From Paramecium pentaurelia (lineage: Eukaryota > Ciliophora > Oligohymenophorea > Peniculida > Parameciidae), in NCBI GenBank assembly GCA_905183005.1, contig CAJJDO010000011.1:788844-852843 (forward strand): a stretch of DNA of 64,000 nt. Reading direction: 5' to 3'. Below are positions 12,632 to 25,580 of this stretch, piece by piece. The notes under the pieces are model-generated. The model searched no databases and was not told the origin of the DNA. It saw only the letters and a list, made by a program, of their open reading frames with translations. Each line of letters opens with the position of its first letter. Position 1 is the stretch's first letter. The translations under genes and the position numbers were made by a program.

Positions 12632-13518
12632 GATTCTGTTTTAAGGTTTCAATTTTCTATAAATCATTTATTTTTCCTAATAATCTTTCAATATGATCAG
12701 ATCGTGAATTCTTAACAACAAAACCCCCAAATTATGATCTTTATTAATATCCTCCTATTACAGGTACAAACTTTTAAAGTATTGTTCTAATTTCATTCGA
12801 CATTGTAACATCAAATGCTGTTTTTTAATGAGAGTTCTTCAACTATGCTAAAAGTATTTATTTTAAATATATTACCATCAGCATCATTTGCGACTAAAAA
12901 TTCTACAATTTTAACTTGGTTTAGTTCTGCACTAATATGTAAGGGTGTATTATTATCAGAATCTTAACAATTCACATTTACTTTATATTAAATTAGTAAT
13001 TCAACTATTTCTAGTGATCCTCTTATACAAGCCAAATGTAAAGGTGTTCTTTTCATTTATGTACATAAATTAGGATTTGCTTTAGCTTCCAATAAAAGTT
13101 TAACAATCTTTGTTCTTCTATTATTTATAGCATGATGAAGAGCAGTCCAATCATCTAAACCTTTACAATCTACATTAATAAGTCCTATAAACTCTTAATA
13201 ATCATCTCCAATCATACTATTTGTGGTCGATTTGAATTACTATTAAACCTATAATTTTAGATCTTTTTGATCCTTTAGAAGCATATTAACTACATCTTCT
13301 TCCCCTTTTTCACAAGCATCATAAAGTTTTTCATTTATTTCTTCAATTTTATTCCAAAAATTCTTCCATCTGTTTTTTTTTAGATTAACAGTAGTATATT
13401 ATGAATACTCAATATCTAATTCTCCAAAATTGTTAACACTATATGTATCACCTGTATCAAGATTTTTTATAAATTAACATGGATCAATATCATCATCATC
13501 ATCTAAATTTTTTTTCAT
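11524..13518 (-). CDS. Ankyrin-repeat AGC protein kinase
   Basis: 637 residues with introns of 28, 26 and 27 nt. N-terminal 250 residues contain ankyrin repeats: [57 protein letters not shown] linker carries about 15 glutamines, 14 of them TAA codons (12588-12632). The C-terminal kinase has [35 protein letters not shown], a T-loop [13 protein letters not shown] and an AGC tail ([12 protein letters not shown], then [16 protein letters not shown] as a hydrophobic-motif-like end). The HRD motif reads FRD, as in some AGC kinases. S6K/PKB/PKG-like within AGC; the ankyrin fusion is a ciliate-style architecture that could tether the kinase to a partner. Splicing at the linker uses an intron ending CAG. 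Confidence 0.88.
12588..12632 (-). repeat. TAA-codon trinucleotide repeat (polyGln)
   Basis: Fourteen TTA units on the plus strand plus one TTG, read on the minus strand as 14 TAA and one CAA glutamine codons inside the ankyrin-AGC kinase gene. The frame is fixed by the coding sequence on both sides. Confidence 0.9.
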
Positions 13519-13543
13519 TATTATAATTAGATAAATAATATAA

Positions 13544-14610
13544 TCAAGATAAATAAATTAAAATGAAGGAGATATCTTCAATTTTAATCACTTCATTATT
13601 GTTGTAATATGTTTCCCATTTTCTTTTACAATAATTCAATATAGAATTTGCTAATTCTTCAATTTATTTTTATTAAGTTATCAATCTAATTTAATCCAAT
13701 TATGCTATGATTTCCTAATAACTCATCACATCCCATAAACCACAAGTTCCAATTATTAAAAATCCTTCCTATTTTATTTAAAATGTTTGAAATTCTGATT
13801 CTGATGTTACCCCTATTTTTTTTCCTATTGAATCCCCCAATGATCTTGTAGAATAAAGCTAAGGAATATTTTGATCCTACAAAAATACATAATAAGGTCC
13901 TTATCTTTTATTAGTAAATTCATTTCTTAATTATCTGATTTATCCTCCACTTTTAAGTATTCTGAAACATTCTTAATTATGAGAAAGTTTATGTTCTTAA
14001 GATAACTCTTTATGTTACCATTACTATAGAGATTTAGAAAAGAAAACTGCTTTGGAATTGCCAATATTTTAACAAATTATTTTATCTCCATTGATAAAAA
14101 TTGTAATTAAAGTTGTTCCACTCAACATTAAATTGAACTCATCATTGAATTGCATTTCCTTTTCAATATCTATAGTACATTAATTCATCAATTTAATATT
14201 TTATGATTAATGATCTCCAAAAAACAATGATATTCTTAATTTTCTTTTGTATTAATGTGCAACATAATTGGAAACTAGATGACCATCAGGACCATGTCCA
14301 TCACATATCCCAAACAAATACTAATCTTCATTATCATTATAATTAGTAGAATAAAATATGCAATCTTAATTATTATCGATATTGTCATCTATTCCTTAGA
14401 GTGTTCTAAATAAGTTAAGATGCTTAGTTACCTTATTGTAAAGAATTTAACACAATCATTAATGAAATCTGGTTCTGTTTTCAGAGGATGAAACTTTGTA
14501 CTTGTATAACGGTACTTAGAAACTTAAGGTAGTTTTTATTTCTATTGAGTTGTTCTAAAAGACTTGAGAGAGCCCATCTATTTATTAGTTTTTCTGACTA
14601 GAATGCTCAT
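13544..14610 (-). CDS. PP2C-like protein, probable pseudophosphatase
   Basis: 346 residues with one 26-nt intron; frame check exact. The PP2C fold is followable: FGICDGHGPDGHLVSNYVAH, then SGTTLITIFINGDKIIC, then STRSLGDSIGKKIG, then GFLIIGTCGLWDVMSYQE, ending KIEDISFILIYL. Two normally conserved acidic positions are changed: the family GDSRA motif is here GNSKA, and the ASDG metal ligand motif is GTCG, so the aspartate that binds the second metal is cysteine. The first DGHG is intact. This predicts weak or no phosphatase activity, and a binding or regulatory role is inferred. The protein starts MSILVRKTNKQMGS; the inner MGS could also start. It ends 26 bp from the ankyrin-kinase start, and both genes are on the minus strand. 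Confidence 0.8.
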
Positions 14611-14705
14611 AAATATGAAATTAATTAGTTTTGAGTATTATTATTAATTTGCACCCCCCCCACCTGATGTTTATTTTGTGTGTATATTTAAATATCATTA
14701 ATAAA

Positions 14706-16006
14706 ATGTCAGAGGATATTAAGACTAGACCTATAAATTATTTGAATTGTACATTTGGAGATATGCATGAAGGAGAGTAACTAAATTTTGTATGTCTTGA
14801 TACAACTTGCAAAGAAATGGGTCTTATATGTCCAGTTTGTAGATCATAAAAACATGCAAAACATAAAGTGATTCCATTAAAGATATTCCTTGCAGATATT
14901 TCTATAAATGTAAATGGAAAATAGAATCAAAATTCTATTGATTAATTATTGACATAACTTGATCAAGTGCGTGCAAAATTATTATCAAGTCTTAAGGAAA
15001 CAGTGTAAAAAATGGTTTTGTATATAATTTATACTATTATAAGATAAATAAAATTATTGGAAGATTAAATTAATTTAAGTCACAAGAATACTAGACAAAG
15101 ATTATTGGAATAAAATTAAACATAAATGAATTTTCCATAAATATTTTAGTAAATACTCAATAGTCAATATAAAAATGTTGATCAACTCAAATAAGATGTT
15201 AGAAAGATTATAGATAATGTTAGTTAATAATAAGCTGGAAAGATTGAGATTGATTTCAAACCTTAAAGATTATTTGATTAATATTAAAAAGCTGTAATCT
15301 AATTAATACTATATATTTTAGTCTTAAGAATCAATTGCATAATTTAATCAATTGCTTGGATAATTCAAATCATCGATTTACAAAATTTCTAAACCTATTG
15401 AAAAATTCACTTTACCATTATAAGCATAAAATTCAACTAATTATACTTTTAGTAGTGTTCTTAAATCTCCATCTATTAATATTATAGAATAAAAGAATGC
15501 CCATCAAACTACTAATTAAAATAGTGAAAATAGGTTTATTTTAATTGAACCTTAAATTCTTGAATCATGTAAAATTGGCATTAAGATTACAAATTTAAGT
15601 AATTTTATTGGAATAGGAATTGCTTACAAAAATGTACTTTTAGGAAAGAAGTAAAAAAGTATTATAACATTTTAAGTATGAAATTTGATCATTAAAATTT
15701 GGGACATGGTTCTTATATGATATCTTCAAATGCACATACTTGGTCTCATTCTAAAAAAGAAGAGAATATGATCTAGAAATCCTTCACTTTTACAACAGGT
15801 GATATTATTATAGTTGAAATTAATTTAGAAAATAAGGTAAAATCTTAATCAAATTTTAGATACTCAAATTTACATGTAAAAATAAACCAAATGATAATTA
15901 AGCTACAATATTGACATTTGATAATCCAGATAATGATGATATTCATTTCTGTATTAATATGTGTTCTTCTGGTGAGAAAGTGGAAATTCTAGATGATTTA
16001 GAATGA
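14706..16006 (+). CDS. B-box-like zinc protein with C-terminal beta domain
   Basis: 407 residues, three introns (28, 26, 23 nt), exact frame. Residues 13-52 hold a zinc-type pattern of B-box kind: CTFGDMHEG, then CLDTTC, CPVCRSQKHAKHK. A central coiled-coil, Gln-rich part follows. The last 150 residues (VLLGKKNMKFDH, GSYMISSNAHTWSHSKKEE, GDIIIVEINLENK, INMCSSGEKVEIL) look like the SPRY/B30.2-type beta sandwich seen after B-boxes in many ciliate TRIM-like proteins. No RING was found. B-box plus SPRY proteins usually bind partners; substrate unknown. The intron at 15651-15676 ends AAG and is required by the frame. Confidence 0.7.
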
Positions 16007-16050
16007 TTGTAATCTAAATAAAATTTATATATATTAAATATTTAATCAAT

Positions 16051-18194
16051 ATGTAATAATAAAAAGAATATATTCCAATAGTATTAATTGAAGATAAGAT
16101 TTAATAATAGAAAATTGAAACTGAATTTACAGAAGAAAAGTATTAACATATTTAAATATTATCCTATTTAGACTACCATTGATTGAATCTGTATTTCAAA
16201 CAAATAAAGCCAGCAATCCAATAATTACTTCAAGAACCTCCTACATTAAATATAGTATTCCAATTGGAATTAAACCTATTGTTTTTCCAAATATTCTCTA
16301 AAGAACTAAAGAGGATATGATAAAATTAAGAAAACTTCAATTAGCATAAATACACTTTGAGAATGATTAACCTTCAAATACAATAAGTTTAAAAACTGAA
16401 AACAGACTAAAGAAAACTGAAAGAGATAAATCAACCTAAAAAATGCATACTAAAAATTCATAAAATAAACCAATAATAACAGAACTCACTACTCTTGCCA
16501 GAGATAATTATAGTGTTTCTCCAAGGTCTACCTCATTCAAATTTAGGAGTTTAAGTCCAGATATTGAAAGTTAATTATGGTAAGTGAATAACAAAATAAA
16601 AAGAATTAATAAAGCATACGAAATTAAAAAAGAAATCCATCATTTAGAACGATTCAAGACTTAATGGAAAATTGATGTCATCTAATAAAATTTATCATAA
16701 AAAATTGTATAAGTAGGATTAAATACAAAAAAAGGTTTAAGATCTATTTTCATTTTAATTTATTTGCCACATTAGAATATTCATTTGAGAAGTTCCCAAA
16801 CTGAAGTTAAATCAATGTAAATAATATCTATAAATATTTAGAACAAATGAAGTTGAATTAAGTGTATTTCCCTATTTCACTCCAGTTTATGAGAAGATAA
16901 TTAATGAAAAAGAGATTTCTGATAATTATAAAGAATGGTTCTCTTATTTTCTTGATATTCTACATTATAGAAGTTATATACCAAAAGCTAAAACATTTAC
17001 TTTAGATTGTATTGAGATTTCAGCATTAAATTAAATTCCACATTATGAAAGGTTTTTGTTTATTCAATTATAAGTAATGATTATATAATTAAGATAGGGT
17101 TAATTTGATTTTTGGAGTATTATGAAATAACAATTAAATCTATCAGGAGAGTTTTAAGTTGATAAATATCCTAAATTAGCTATTAAACTATTAGATCTTA
17201 GAAATAAAGAGGAGGTTTGCAGATTTTTTAGTAAAAGAGAAAATTTGTTACCATTTTATTTTCAATAAGTATAGATGGGAAGTTAAAATTCAATTCATTC
17301 ACAATATTATATTGAAATAGAAAATAATATTAGAGAACCTGATGATGATATGTTCGAATAATCAATTATTTAAATGAATGAAAAAGAATAAGACACTTAT
17401 TTAAAACTATTGTAATAATATATTCATTCAAATAAATCAAAATATTCCAATAAATTAAAAAATTTAGAAGAGAACATGAGATTAAGATTAAAAAAGATCA
17501 AAGCTATGAGGAGATAGTCTATTTAGGTTAGACTGAAAACTGTACTTTAATTTAAATATATAAGAAAAATTTTATTAAACCTGAAGAAGAAGAGCATTTT
17601 GAGAGAAGAATATTATATGAAGATGAAAAATCAATAGAAGAAATATAAGAGGATGCTTATGATCATATTTTACCTTAAAATACACATATTTTCAAAAAGA
17701 AGTCTAAACAAATTACATCAGTTGAAGATCCTTTTTAATCTTTTAGTTCAAAAGACAATTAAAAATTTAAAGAAATTTTGTAATTAATAAATGTTGAGAA
17801 AATAGTATTAGAAAAAAATTTATCAAGGTAAGATGTTTATCATTACTTGTCACTTTTTAAGGCATTGATGGATTCAGATACTCCTTAGAGAATTAAGGAT
17901 GTTAATTATCCTACATTATTTATTTCACTTGATTAGTTACGTAGAGGTGTTCCATTTATTGCATTATATAAGAATAAGGTTAATACAAAGAAACTTGCAG
18001 AAGTTTACAGTAGAAAATATAATTATTGTGAATTCATGGAATTTTTGGATATCTTTACTACAGATTATTAAGTGACAGAATAGGAATTATAAGAGGTTGA
18101 ATAAGAAATAATATATTCTTAATAAAAGGCAAATCAAACAACAACTTCTATTTAATAAAAATAAACATCTTTAATGGAGAATCAAAAAAAATGA
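16051..18194 (+). CDS. Unrecognised 687-residue protein
   Basis: Three introns (32, 25 and 23 nt) give an exact frame. The start is the first ATG, 44 bases after the stop of the B-box gene. I do not recognise the family. The N-terminal third is basic and Ser/Thr-rich (TELTTLARDNYSVSPRSTSF). The middle is folded-looking (WFSYFLDILHYRSYIPKAK, LRQGQFDFWSIMKQQL). A coiled-coil and basic stretch follows (NLEENMRLRLKKIKAMRR), then an acidic segment and a last helical part (LDQLRRGVPFIALYKNKVN). No membrane segment or signal peptide. The intron at 17542-17564 ends AAG; reading through it would break the frame. Possible cytoskeletal protein, but that is a guess. Confidence 0.65.
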
Positions 18195-18332
18195 AATATA
18201 TTTTGATATATCTTTTAATTAATATTAAAAACACCAATAAAATAAATAAAAATTTATTATTATCATTAAGTGAATTTATTTTATTAGGCTGGCGTTTATT
18301 TTCGTTGATTATTGATTGAATATTTATTGATC

Positions 18333-19923
<1,591 letters not shown>

Positions 19924-20301
19924 TGCAATTAATTATGAGATGATTTATTAATAAAAATAAAATGATATTAGGTTATATTATATCACTGAAATAGTATGAC
20001 ATCACCAACTATTCTATTTTTTCATCAACTCTAGACTAAATTTTTATTTATATTTATAAAAACATGAAATATGTTAAAGTAAAATTTAAATATCAAATTG
20101 TTTGAATTAGATGTGATAAAAGATTTTAAATTTTATCAACAATTCTAAATAAACATAGAATATTTCTCTTTTATCCATAGATGAAAATAGATTTCAGAAA
20201 TCAGTATTAATTTAACTATCAAATTATTTACTGACAATCTCTGATTAAGTTTACCTGTTAAAAGCTTGAATAAAATCCTTTATTGACAAGAAAACATAAC
20301 T
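19924..20301. other. Intergenic, AT-rich
   Basis: About 380 bases between the start of the PH-kinase gene and the end of the kinase relic. No reading frame, RNA or repeat that I can support. Confidence 0.35.
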
Positions 20302-20990
20302 TCATATTTATTCAAAAATATTCCAATTATTTTTAAATTTGCTTACAGAAATCCTATTATTAGGATCTAATTTAATATATATTAAAAAATTATATTCCAC
20401 ACCTATTAAATTGATTTCCCATGATAAAATGATTAAATGATAAATTTTTATTTCAGGAAAAGCCTTCTATGGGTTATAACATTAATAAACTTATAATTTC
20501 TCCTTTATTTTTATTCTTCCAAAAATTACATTGCTAAATCAAAATCTCAAATCCTTTTTTTACAATTTTCAGCTTAAAGAACAATTTTCTAATTCCAATC
20601 CCTATTAGAAACCTCAACTTTTTGATTTTTTTTTCAATAACTATTATGAATTGTAATCGAATACCTTTCTTAAATCATTTATTTAAAAAGGATTCTCTTT
20701 ATATTGTCCTTAATTCTATGGTTATATTATTTTTTCTGAATTCTACATATCATATTCCATCAGAATATAATCATTAATTAGATCTAACTGAATGTTAATA
20801 ACATCAGGTGTTGAATAAATTTATTCCAAAAATACTATCCTCTTTTTCTTAAGTTTCTGGAATTTTTTTAGAACTCAAAGTCCTATAAATTTATTTTACA
20901 TTCTAATTATTTGAGGGTTAAGATGATTGAACAATAATATTACTAATAATGAGATAAAATTTATTATTTAAAAAAGACATCTATAAATTG
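20302..20990 (-). pseudogene. Kinase-like relic
   Basis: Kinase landmarks appear in order but in three frames. An N-lobe-like piece reads TPDVINIQLDLINDYILMEY, with a following NDLRKVFDYNSQQLLKK. A catalytic-loop-like NRDWNQKIVL replaces HRDxKxxN. DFDLAMQF stands where DFG should be, one codon after an in-frame TGA. The C-lobe end reads LDPNNRISVSKFKNNW before TGA. I could not find introns of 20-33 nt that join these frames, and the catalytic motifs are degraded. It is best called a pseudogene; a rapidly diverging pseudokinase with unusual introns is the alternative. The upstream boundary is approximate. Confidence 0.5.
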
Positions 20991-21148
20991 GAAATTCCCT
21001 TTTATATATTAAGAATTTGAAGATTTTATGAATACTCTTTCTACTTTAAAACAGGAATTGAAGAACTTGAAATAGATTATTAGAAATTCATTATAGAGAA
21101 CAATATTATCCCTTTAATAAGCACTAACACCTACAGTTATTATCCATT

Positions 21149-21221
21149 GATCGCGTGGTGTAGGGGTTATCACGCGTCCCTAACAAGGACGAGGCCGCCA
21201 GTTCGAGACTGGCCGTGATCA
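21149..21221 (+). tRNA. tRNA-Val (anticodon AAC)
   Basis: Full cloverleaf. Acceptor GATCGCG pairs with CGTGATC (one G-U); D arm GTG/CAC with loop containing GGGG; anticodon stem CGTCC/GGACG around loop CTAACAA, anticodon AAC at 21182-21184; T stem GCCAG/CTGGC around TTCGAGA; discriminator A. No intron, CCA not encoded. It stands out as the GC-rich patch of the region and is followed by an eight-T run at 21223-21230, the RNA polymerase III stop. Confidence 0.96.
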
Positions 21222-21222
21222 T

Positions 21223-21230
21223 GTTTTTTT
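21223..21230 (+). terminator. Pol III oligo-T terminator
   Basis: A G and then a run of T begin right after the tRNA-Val discriminator base, the usual polymerase III termination signal. Confidence 0.85.
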
Positions 21231-21548
21231 TCATTTTTGTATTATTAATTAATTGATTTTTCTTATAAATCAAAAATAATAATATAAATTAAAAAGCTTA
21301 CAAATAATTAATTAATTAATTAATAAAACTCATTTTAATCATGATATTGACTAATCAATGAAACAATATTATTGAATATCTAAATAGAAATTAAATAATA
21401 GACTATTACAATTATGGTTCTTAATGATTTTTTATGTTATTAGGACTAATTAATAAAATAGTTTAAAACTAAGCTTTTAAGAGTATTAGATATTTGTTCC
21501 ATTGATTTATTTTCTAGATGATAGAGACAATATTTATTTGTAGGTGTA
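21231..21548. other. Intergenic, AT-rich
   Basis: About 320 bases after the tRNA with runs of ATTA and no supportable gene; includes the upstream region of the coiled-coil gene that follows. Confidence 0.35.
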
Positions 21549-23195
21549 ATGAAATCTGAAATTATATTTTTTATGATAAATTAAAAAAGCTTAAGCATTT
21601 TGTAATTGATCCCTGAGAATTTCTAAAGGAGCTCAAAATCTTTAACAACTATAATTAAAAAACAAATAAACGAAGATGAAAAGTAAGTGAGACCAATCAA
21701 ATTTCTCTACGTTAATAAAGAAAAAAAGAACAAATTAAATATAGGACAGGTTGAAAAATATGTAATTTTAATGGGTATACTTTATAGAAATAATTACTGA
21801 GAACTGGGGCTTCTTCATTTATTTTTTATATCTATAAAAATAAAGATTGTTAAGAAAATTACTTCAATTCTTTATAGAGAACTGAAATAAAAGTTCCTTT
21901 AGTTGATACTACTTTATAAATTGGCATTTATGTTTGGGACCACATCCATTATATAGATTAGAAATCTATAAATGTATATTAATTTTAGTGTATTTTGGGT
22001 ACTCAAGAAGATGAAAATAATTAACTTTTATTTGTTGTTAGTTAATTAGCTAGCAAAATAGTAGTGATAATTGAAAATTACAATTAAGAAGAAATTGAGA
22101 TCATATAATAACTAAAAGCTCATGGATATAAAGATTAAATAGATGTTTTTAATCTTATATTTACAATAAAAATTCCAATCTATTATAATAGTGAGGAAGT
22201 TAGATATATCGATATATATGAAAATAATTTATGGGAAAAAGTATATGTTTATAAGAAATCATCTAAAGATACAATGAGATTATGGCAAGAAGAAACATTA
22301 ATGAGTCTAACAAAAAAAACATACAAGGATATAGAAGTAGATATTCTAACTGTATTATCAGTAGTAAATTATTTAAAACAATTAAATTTTTCAGAGGAGA
22401 ATTGCGATTTGATGTAATAGTATAATTTACTATTAGATTTCTGAATGCTATAAAAAAGTAAATAGAATATAGTAAAAAAGATATTTAAGAATAATATATA
22501 TAAGAAATTTAGAAATTGTGTTCTAATTCTAATCATTTCTAATAAAATTAACTGTTATTAACATTAAATTAGGTAAGAAATAATGCATAAAGTTAATATT
22601 ATTAACAGTTATCTTAATTCTTAAATTTGGAAGAATATTAAAGATAATTAATAGAACTATCCTAATTTATAAATAATATAGAAGAAGACTGTTTGAATTT
22701 ATTTCATGATGTAGCTCATTAGTAAGAATCAAATATAATTCTAGTGATTTATTGTAGAGAATGAAACATAATATTAAGAGTTCTTAAAATAATGATACCT
22801 TTCTAAATCATTATTAAAATTTCTTATCTATGTTAAGAAACTTTGATGACATTATGGGTGTAAAATATAAATATCTAAAGAGACATTTCAAAAAAAAGTA
22901 TAATAAATTACTTCACTTTTACATATTAAGCACATTTGAAAGAGAATAGATTGATTTTATTGAATAGATAGAACTTGACATAGAATAATTACAAATTACT
23001 GTTGATTAATTACAAAATGAAGTTGAAGAATTTGAATATAAAATTAAGATAAGTTAATCTAAACATCATACTCGTTAAAGCTCCTTATAAACAACTGTTG
23101 GAATGGCTTAAAGTTAACATTATGAGAGCCTTCAAAAATTGAATTAAAAAGTAGAAACTCTATAATCCTAAGCTCATGTATGGATCAAATAATGA
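21549..23195 (+). CDS. Unrecognised coiled-coil protein
   Basis: 524 residues with introns of 26, 23 and 23 nt; without the intron at 22414-22436 the frame stops early, and with it the downstream frame continues and the total divides by three. The start is MKSEIIFF with a second in-frame ATG nine codons on. The N-terminal half looks globular (RTGASSFIFYIYKNKD, TTLQIGIYVWDHIHYI, LFVVSQLASKIVVIIENY), the second half is helical and Gln/Glu-rich (DFIEQIELDIEQLQ, DQLQNEVEEFEYKIK). No membrane segment. I do not recognise the family; the shape fits a cytoskeletal or basal-body component, which is only a guess. It is convergent with the TBP gene, 74 bp apart. Confidence 0.65.
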
Positions 23196-23269
23196 TATCT
23201 ATATCTTATATAATCTACTTAATCTTTAGCATCAATTTACAAGAAAAAATAAATAAATAAAATAAAATT

Positions 23270-23923
23270 TCAATATTCTATATCTCTTTTTTTAAATTAA
23301 TCCAGAATTGGTAATATGAACTTAAATACATTATTTAGATCTTCTGTCTTTTTTCCTCCAGTTATGACACATCTACCACTAACAAAGATTAACAAAGTTA
23401 TTTTCTTTTAATCTGTTATTTTCCTAAATATCAATCCAGGGAATATTTCTGGTTCATATTATACAACAGATCGATATTATTGATCTTTAGTAAATTCATC
23501 TAATTTTATTGGTTTTCTAAAATCAAAACTTGCTACAATATTCTATATTGTAAAATTTTTGAAAACAACAGGAAATCCTAATTTGTTTATAATCTTTGCA
23601 TATTTTCTAGCTGCAATTAAAGATTAATCTTCTGATTTTGCTCCTGTACATACCATTTTTCCAGATTAAAATATTAGAGCAGTTGTACTAGGGTTATTTA
23701 ACCTCATAATAACAGCTGAAAATCTCTTAGGATCTAGAATAAAATTTATTATATAATTACTATATTCAGCCATTCTTGCTCCATTTGATATTACTACTAG
23801 ATTTAGTTCTGTTCCTAAATCTACAGTGGATACAACATTTTATATTTTTGGAGGGTGTGTACTACGAATCAATTCTTCTAATCTTTCATTGATTTCTGGC
23901 ATGGTTTATAATTCATTTTTCAT
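23270..23923 (-). CDS. TATA-binding protein (TBP)
   Basis: 217 residues with no intron, starting MKNELQT or, seven codons later, MPEINE. Both TBP repeats are visible: [57 protein letters not shown] in the first; [46 protein letters not shown] in the second. This is the saddle fold that binds the TATA box and recruits Pol I, II and III machinery. Second-repeat positions diverge from animals and yeast ([10 protein letters not shown] for the usual VLLIFVSGKIV), as expected for the fast-evolving ciliate TBP. The short N-terminus carries no polyGln. Single gene in this window. Confidence 0.93.
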
Positions 23924-24036
23924 TAAATATAAAATATAATATATATATATATAATATATATAAATTATAGTTGATACAAAATTTAAGACTTAAAAATTAA
24001 GCAATTTTAATTATTAATGTTAAATATTATTTATAA

Positions 24037-25374
24037 TCAAGAAACTTAATAATCTTAAACCTAATTAGATCTTATAGAACTTGTAACTTATCGAACTTAG
24101 CTACTAGTTTATTTAACAGAAACAAATTTAAATCCTTTTCCACTCTTAATTGCTTCATTTTATGACTCTGCCATTTATATTTCATCTTAAATATCAGTTA
24201 ATCTTGAACTTAATTGCATTACTTTTTATCTAAGTTATTGTAATTATAAATCATGTTCTCTTGTAGCTTCTGTTGCTGGATCATGTTAATACATGAGATC
24301 ATTCAGTTTATTTCTTAATATTACTACAGAATTCATTTTCATTCTTTAAATATGTTCTAAATGTCCAACTTCTAATTATAATTATTCAATCTTAAAATCA
24401 ATAATAAACTAATACTTTTTGAGTATCATCTGATTTATTAGGTAAATCTTTTTTTTGTTTTTTTTAATTAATCTTTTCCCATAATTAATACATTTACTCT
24501 TCTAATTTAAAAACTTGATGTCTCCAATATATTTCAATTTCCTCTTAACTGTATTAAGATTTACCATCTTTTGTTATAACTTTATATTAAACAGTTTATA
24601 AAAATGATGGAATAAAATTTTAAGAAGAATATTAAGTTGATAATGAGTAAGCTTGTTTCAATGCTTCATATTATTCTAATTACTCTTAATATTAAGTTTA
24701 CAATTAAGAATATGCTAAATTATGCTACTAAATTTCTTCAGATTGTTTATAATATTTTTCAGCCCATTCTTTTTATTTCAATAATAATTCTTGTTATATT
24801 AATTAAGATTATTACAGTTATTAATTGAATTATGTATTAATGTTTGTTTAATTTATTTAAGCTTATTAAATTTAAGGTTATATTTAATATTACTATTAAT
24901 TCATTGGAATTTGTGATTAATAAATTGCTTATTACATGACATTAGATTGAGAATTTATAGCAATAGGAGATTATTATAGTTGAATTGGAGCTTACTATAA
25001 AATCATTGGGGATTGTTGAACCAATATTGGTGATTTCTACTAAACTATTGGGGGAGTATTGATGATTTAAGATGTTATTGGCATTACTCTAGGAGGAGTT
25101 ATTGCTTATTACTATCTTATTTACATAGGTGATAAGGCTACACCTTCTATAACCTTTCGTGATACTATTCTTTCAGGAGAAGTATAAACAACTAATAATA
25201 ATAATTTTTTTTACCTCTCCCACGAACTTATTATCCTGCTATTGCATGAGTTGACTAAGCAAAATTAGATTCTGTTTATGAAATATGTTCTCCAGATTAA
25301 CATAAAGGACATTATGGTTCAAATTAATCAGAGTAATAAGTAACTATTCCAACTTATTGTGATGGTAATTACAT
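24037..25374 (-). CDS. Gln-rich coiled-coil protein
   Basis: 429 residues, introns of 23 and 25 nt, exact frame. The N-terminus holds CPLC and a basic patch (SPERIVSRKVIEGVALSP). Residues 110-210 are very rich in Gln, Pro, Ile and Ser, with repeated short units (KSPILVQQSPMILQQ, APIQLQQSPIAI). The second half is a coiled coil (LLKQKEWAEKYYKQSEEI, EIEIYWRHQVFKLEEQ, LQQLRQKVMQLSSRLTDI). The repeated hydrophobic-Gln units recall structural cortex proteins of ciliates, but I do not recognise a family. The intron at 24391-24415 ends AAG. It shares a 206-bp divergent upstream region with the PPP1R36-like gene. Confidence 0.68.
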
Positions 25375-25537
25375 AAATTTATTAATGAATAAGGGAAATA
25401 AATTTTATCATAGTTATTTTTTAATTTATTTTTTCTTTATTCATATATCAAATATTCAGTTGTTTAAATGTCTGAATTTATAATTTTATGAATGAATAAA
25501 TGTGAATATTTCTCCATTATTTTATTCTTTTCTATAA

Positions 25538-25539
<2 letters not shown>

Positions 25540-25578
<39 letters not shown>
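25540..25578 (+). repeat. TTA trinucleotide repeat before a start codon
   Basis: Thirteen TTA units end two bases before the ATG of the PPP1R36-like gene at 25581, in the divergent upstream region shared with the Gln-rich coiled-coil gene. It is non-coding here, unlike the two other TTA repeats of the window. Confidence 0.85.

Positions 25579-25580
<2 letters not shown>

Noticed and set aside
14653..14664. Run of C residues upstream of the B-box gene
   Set aside because: Only about nine C in a row; it is not a telomere repeat (C4A2/C3A3 units are absent) and has no partner feature.
17830..17866. Possible 35-nt intron in the gene at 16051
   Set aside because: The segment starts GTAAG and ends AAG but the frame is open through it, the reading RQDVYHYLSLF looks like protein, and removing it would break the frame total.
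18034..18332. Extension of the PH-kinase frame to 18034
   Set aside because: It would overlap the opposite gene by about 160 bases and encode an AT-driven hydrophobic tail; a 31-nt intron giving a stop at 18333 makes the total divide by three.
22540..22612. Imperfect inverted repeat TAACTGTTA ... TTAACAGTT
   Set aside because: It falls inside the coding frame of the coiled-coil gene after splicing, and short AT-rich inverted repeats are expected by chance here.
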